Of a DNA stretch of 9,471 nt, positions 6,848 through 9,471 are shown one piece after another. This DNA is from Candidatus Izemoplasmatales bacterium. Lineage in GTDB: Bacteria > Bacillota_I > Bacilli_A > Izemoplasmatales > Hujiaoplasmataceae. Where the stretch lies: the NCBI GenBank assembly GCA_028707415.1, contig JAQWBC010000027.1:1-9471 (forward strand), read 5' to 3'. The notes beneath the pieces are model-generated. The model saw only the letters and a program-made list of their open reading frames with translations, did not search any database and was not told where the DNA came from. Each line of letters opens with the position of its first letter. Positions within the stretch are counted from its first letter, which is position 1. The position numbers and the translations under genes are program-made.

Positions 6848-7448
6848 TTCCTTGCTCCTCGAACATCTGATTGACGATTCCTTTGATAGTTATTTTAAGT
6901 GCAGTATCGTAAATGTCTTCGCCAATATCTTTTTTGTGCATCATCGAAACCATTGCTAATCGTAAAGCCCCACTGAACCCCCGTATTTTAGTCAAATCCA
7001 TTCCGGGTATCAAATCAATCAATTTTTCAAAACTCAAATCATCTTGGCCAATATGCTCCATTAAATAAGTGTCAGGAAGCTTTCGCATGACCAACTCAAT
7101 GTCTCCAGAGATAACAAAATTAAATAAAAAAGATTGATCAAAATCCTTGCATGTTGCATAAATCATTTCCGCAATAATTTCCGGTTGAAGTGGGTAATTC
7201 TTTTGCTTATTAAAATTATCGAGAAACATATTTTGAAGACGGTCATGTTCGTTACGAAAAATCTCATAGAACAACTGTTCTTTCGATTCGAAAAACAGAT
7301 AAAATGTCCCTTTTGGGATTCCCACAATTTTCACAAGTTGATCGACAGTCGTTTTTTTAAACCCATATCGTTTCATTGATGACCCTGCAGCAGAAAAAAG
7401 CGATTGTCTAATTCTTTGACGTTCAAGTTCGGATAGTGCTTTTGGCAT
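6840..7448 (-). CDS. TetR/AcrR-family transcriptional repressor
   Basis: A 202-residue regulator. The N-terminal TetR DNA-binding domain shows AAGSSMKRYGFKKTTVDQLV (20-39), then VGIPKGTFYLFFESKEQLFYEI at about 42-63, which contains the recognition helix and the KGTFY/YxxFxSKEqL hallmark. The rest is the variable ligand-binding and dimerisation domain, with no recognisable ligand signature. I start at MPKAL (ATG 7448), preceded by TGGGGTAA. An in-frame ATG 13 codons upstream would place the start at the predicted transcription start and is rejected. It is the first gene of the transporter operon, and an inverted repeat overlaps its promoter. Self-repression released by the transporter's substrate is the expected mode, as in other tetR-ABC operons. 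Confidence 0.94.
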   Translation of the reverse strand: MPKALSELERQRIRQSLFSAAGSSMKRYGFKKTTVDQLVKIVGIPKGTFYLFFESKEQLFYEIFRNEHDRLQNMFLDNFNKQKNYPLQPEIIAEMIYATCKDFDQSFLFNFVISGDIELVMRKLPDTYLMEHIGQDDLSFEKLIDLIPGMDLTKIRGFSGALRLAMVSMMHKKDIGEDIYDTALKITIKGIVNQMFEEQGND

Positions 7449-7459
7449 ATAATTACCCC

Positions 7460-7489
7460 ATTTGACTGTTTTTGTATTTATAGTCAAAT
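7460..7489 (-). promoter_or_regulatory. Probable TetR operator (8-bp inverted repeat)
   Basis: ATTTGACT (7460-7467) is repeated inverted as AGTCAAAT (7482-7489) with a 14-base spacer. It covers the predicted transcription start of the tetR operon and touches the -10 box (7488-7493). This position would block RNA polymerase when bound, the normal site for a self-repressing TetR protein. Confidence 0.65.
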
Positions 7490-7516
7490 TATATCTTCTT
7501 CGTTAATCTGTGTCAA
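7488..7516 (-). promoter_or_regulatory. Consensus sigma-A promoter of tetR-ABC operon
   Basis: On the minus strand TTGACA (7511-7516) and TATAAT (7488-7493) are separated by exactly 17 bases, matching the full consensus at both hexamers. Transcription would start near 7481, about 33 bases before the tetR ATG. So strong a promoter makes sense only if it is normally repressed. Confidence 0.85.
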
Positions 7517-7761
7517 GTAATATTAACTACCATTATTGCTAAAGAAACTCATTTAATTAAGGTGATCTTTATAAAACGTAATTCTTCCTTAAATAAAAAG
7601 TGCTTAAAGCGCATTTCTGGACTTATGTTCAAAATGTCGATGTGAATCTTTTATATATTTTAGTTTTTTTTCATCTTAACATAAAATTAATGTTTCTTGA
7701 AGTATCGTCCCCACAATCTTTATGCTGAATCTGATAGTATTAAAATAGGAGGTATTACAAA
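7517..7761 (+). promoter_or_regulatory. Leader region of the K+ uptake operon
   Basis: About 245 AT-rich bases lie between the divergent tetR promoter and the first plus-strand gene. A weak sigma-A candidate is TTGAAG (7697-7702), 18 bases, TATGCT (7721-7726), each matching the consensus at four of six positions. AAAATGT (7631-7637) can pair with ATATTTT (7655-7661) ahead of a T8 run (7664-7671). This resembles a weak terminator or attenuator but has no upstream gene to end. I do not see the conserved blocks of the c-di-AMP (ydaO) riboswitch that precedes some K+ transporter genes. No protein-coding gene is evident here. Confidence 0.35.
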
Positions 7762-7935
7762 ATGGAAGAATTAATAGGAAGAAAGATTCGTGTTTATCTT
7801 AATAGTTTAAGCGGCGTCATTACATCAACCGGTATTCTCATAAAAATCGAGGGTGGATTTATTAAACTCGAAATCTCAAACGGTAGAATGTTATATTTAT
7901 CAATTGCCAATATTAAAACAATTGAGTTGGTTTGA
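7762..7935 (+). CDS. 57-residue Sm-like/SH3-barrel-like small protein
   Basis: This small gene has the best ribosome site in the window, AGGAGG (7747-7752), nine bases before ATG. The 57-residue product reads as a compact five-strand barrel: a short N-terminal helix MEELIGR, then strands KIRVYLNS, STGILIKIE, GFIKLEI and RMLYLSIANIKTIEL. The last strand pair resembles the Sm2 end of Hfq-like proteins, but the product is shorter than Hfq and lacks a convincing RNA-binding Sm2 motif. I recall similar short Firmicute proteins but cannot name the family with certainty. It has no signal peptide or membrane segment. It ends four bases before the first trkA start and would be co-translated with the potassium transporter genes. 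Its role there is unknown. Confidence 0.85.
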   Translation: MEELIGRKIRVYLNSLSGVITSTGILIKIEGGFIKLEISNGRMLYLSIANIKTIELV

Positions 7936-7939
7936 TAAT

Positions 7940-8371
7940 ATGAGTAAAAATCCAAGAAAACGAACTATTATTGTGGGGCTAAGCCGACTGGGATCGGCGA
8001 TAGCAGCTAAATTATCAGAACAAGGCGAGGATGTCGTCGTCGTCGACAAAGACGATGATTCTTTTCGTAAATTGGCAAACACATATAGTGGTTATCAGCT
8101 TATTGCCGATGCCGTTGATATCGATAATCTTGAAAAAGCAGGCATTAAAACCGCAAAAACCGTAATTGTAACAACCGACGATGATAACATAAATATTATG
8201 GTTGCTGAAATAAGCGCAATGATCTATAATGTCCCGCATATTTTTGTTCGACTACACGACAATGATAAATCGGTTTTACTTGATTCGACAAATATTCATG
8301 CCATATATCCATTTCTTCTTTCATTGGCCGAATTTGAAAACATTATGAAAAAGGAGGAAAAAAATATATGA
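7940..8371 (+). CDS. TrkA-N (RCK_N only) potassium uptake regulatory protein
   Basis: A 143-residue protein made of a single RCK_N (Rossmann) domain, without the RCK_C domain. The nucleotide-binding loop is GLSRLGSAIA (13-22), a GxGxxG variant with Ser in place of the second Gly. The ribose-binding acidic residue is Asp36 at the end of the strand VVVVD. TVIVTTDDDNINIMVAE (74-90) is the usual TrkA segment near the bound nucleotide. In Trk/Ktr systems such proteins form a cytoplasmic ring that gates the TrkH channel in response to ATP/ADP or NAD(H). A GTG further upstream would overlap the preceding gene by some 80 bases and is rejected. ATG 7940 lies four bases after its stop and has little ribosome site of its own, which indicates coupling. 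The stop overlaps the next trkA by ATGA. Confidence 0.92.
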   Translation: MSKNPRKRTIIVGLSRLGSAIAAKLSEQGEDVVVVDKDDDSFRKLANTYSGYQLIADAVDIDNLEKAGIKTAKTVIVTTDDDNINIMVAEISAMIYNVPHIFVRLHDNDKSVLLDSTNIHAIYPFLLSLAEFENIMKKEEKNI

Positions 8372-9039
8372 AAATCGTTATCGCTGGTGGGAATATTGAA
8401 GTTGATTATCTGATCAAAATGTTTTTAAAGTCTAATCATGATCTGGTAATAATTAATGAGAATCGCGATTATTGCGAATATTTAAGCGAGACGAATAACA
8501 TTGCTGTCATTGTCGGAGACCCATCAAAAACATATGTTCTTGACGATGCACAAATAATCAACGCTGATGTATTAATCGCCCTTTCAGCTCGAGATGCTGA
8601 CAACTTAGTTGTTTGTCAACTTGCAAAACGAGTGTTCCATGTAAAACGAGCAATCGCATCCGTTTCAAACCCTAAAAACGTCTCCATTTTCATGAAGCTG
8701 GGCATTAATAATGCTATCAGTTCATCACACTTAATTGCTCAAACAATAGAACGATTATCTATTATCGAAAATTTGGTGCGTTCACTCTTGATTGAAGATG
8801 AAAAAATAGTGATAACTGAATTGGTCATTAATGATGATTCTTATGTTGCCGGAAAAGCAGTAAAAGACATCGATTCATCGTTTCGTTTTAACATCAGTTG
8901 TATCTTTCGCGATCCCGAGGTAATCATCCCAAAAGGTGACACAGTGATTCAAACTGGTGATAAACTCATAGTCGTGTCGTCTGCCATTGATCAAAGCCGA
9001 ATTGTGGAAATATTGCAAAGGAAACGTGACAATGAATAA
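8368..9039 (+). CDS. TrkA-type protein (RCK_N + RCK_C), degenerate nucleotide site
   Basis: A 223-residue protein with an RCK_N domain (about 1-130) and an RCK_C domain (about 135-220, from VITELVINDDSYVAGKAV through GDKLIVVSSAIDQSRIV). The first strand and loop read KIVIAGGNIEVDYL: the third Gly and the last Gly of the usual GGGxxG are replaced by Asn and Val. The acidic residue at the end of strand two is Asn30 (VIIN). It may therefore bind NAD(H) weakly or a different ligand. RCK_C domains of Firmicute K+ transporters are known to bind c-di-AMP in several cases; whether this one does is not visible. AAGGAGG (8351-8357) precedes the ATG, which overlaps the previous stop (ATGA). It would pair with the short TrkA and TrkH encoded on either side. 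Confidence 0.93.
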   Translation: MKIVIAGGNIEVDYLIKMFLKSNHDLVIINENRDYCEYLSETNNIAVIVGDPSKTYVLDDAQIINADVLIALSARDADNLVVCQLAKRVFHVKRAIASVSNPKNVSIFMKLGINNAISSSHLIAQTIERLSIIENLVRSLLIEDEKIVITELVINDDSYVAGKAVKDIDSSFRFNISCIFRDPEVIIPKGDTVIQTGDKLIVVSSAIDQSRIVEILQRKRDNE

Positions 9040-9471
9040 CGTAGATTTAAGCGATAAAGAAAAACATTCAAGCACACGATTAATAATGGGGTATTTAGGA
9101 TACACAATCTTCTTTGTGGGATTGTTTTGCTTAATACCCCTATTTGTCATTCCGTTTTATCCGGATGAAATTGTGTACGCTCCATACTTTATACTGCCGA
9201 GTACTATTTCCATTATCATTGGTTATTTTCTTTCTCGACTTGCAAAAGACATCAAGGGCAGGCAGTTACAAGGTCATCAAGATGCCGTTCTTGTGCTTTT
9301 GGTATGGATAACAACAATAACCATTTGTTCAGTACCGTTTTTTTTATCAGGCAAGTACAATATCATGCAAAGTATGTTCGAATCGACAAGTGGATTTACG
9401 ACAACTGGGTTATCAATTGTTGATGTACAGTTCGCTCCTCACATTATTCTCTTGTATCGTAGCATGATGCA
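9032..9471 (+). CDS. TrkH-family K+ channel subunit, cut by window edge
   Basis: The 146 codons present cover the N-terminal part of a TrkH/KtrB-type membrane subunit. TM segments lie at about 20-42 and 50-68, and a third at 84-105 (VLVLLVWITTITICSVPFFLSG). These are followed by the first pore loop, FESTSGFTTTGLSIVDV (116-132). The TSGFTTTG stretch is the selectivity-filter loop typical of the family; full proteins have four such repeats and are about 450-500 residues, so two thirds are missing. The start overlaps the end of the trkA gene by eight bases, with AAGGA upstream. It is the membrane partner of the two TrkA proteins and takes up potassium. Whether it is K+-selective cannot be judged until the other three loops are seen. 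Confidence 0.94.
   Translation, partial: MNNVDLSDKEKHSSTRLIMGYLGYTIFFVGLFCLIPLFVIPFYPDEIVYAPYFILPSTISIIIGYFLSRLAKDIKGRQLQGHQDAVLVLLVWITTITICSVPFFLSGKYNIMQSMFESTSGFTTTGLSIVDVQFAPHIILLYRSMM

Noticed and set aside
7562..7645. Short GTG-initiated reading frame of about 27 codons in the leader of the K+ operon
   Set aside because: No ribosome site, no recognisable product and poor coding character; probably chance.
7700..7735. Possible c-di-AMP riboswitch before the K+ operon (GTCCCC and TGAATC elements)
   Set aside because: The conserved ydaO blocks and multi-stem architecture are not present; only short chance matches.
8033..8044. (GTC)4 triplet run
   Set aside because: It encodes the Val32-Val35 strand of the RCK_N domain in frame; ordinary coding sequence, and length changes would not shift the frame.

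Overview
The window comes from an AT-rich, low-GC bacterium using the standard code: several genes end in TGA and tryptophans are read from TGG. Shine-Dalgarno sites are strong (AGGAGG, AAGGAGG, AAGGTGG) and promoters are of the TTGACA/TATAAT type. This fits a Firmicute or a standard-code relative of the Tenericutes, but I cannot name the genus. I see no mobile element, CRISPR array, tRNA or rRNA.

Layout. Everything up to about 7490 is on the minus strand. From right to left there are three transcription blocks plus the start of alr. (a) A TetR-family repressor, an ABC ATPase and two ABC-2 permeases (7448 to 4609) form one overlapping operon. It has a near-perfect sigma-A promoter (TTGACA-N17-TATAAT), and an 8-bp inverted repeat lies over the predicted transcription start, so self-repression by the TetR protein is likely. 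(b) About 100 bases downstream, four tightly packed genes (4509 to 2603) encode an iron-sulfur-flavoprotein-like protein, an unrecognised 125-residue protein, a cysteine-rich DUF1284 protein and a nitroreductase. This small redox cluster is the least explained part of the window. No clear terminator separates it from the ABC operon. (c) A two-helix membrane protein of unknown function and an OsmC-type peroxiredoxin (2415 to 1131) have their own candidate promoter and end at a good intrinsic terminator. (d) The alanine racemase gene alr starts at 984 behind an extended -10 promoter and runs off the left edge.

On the plus strand, divergent from tetR, is a potassium-uptake operon (7762 to the right edge). 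It holds a 57-residue Sm-like/SH3-barrel-like protein, a short RCK-N-only TrkA protein, a full RCK_N-RCK_C TrkA protein and the N-terminal part of a TrkH channel. The genes are separated by 4 bases or overlap (ATGA, and an 8-base overlap). The two TrkA proteins would form the cytoplasmic gating ring of the TrkH channel. The first has a nearly normal dinucleotide-binding motif; the second has lost the canonical glycines and acidic residue. The small first gene is the unexpected member of this operon.
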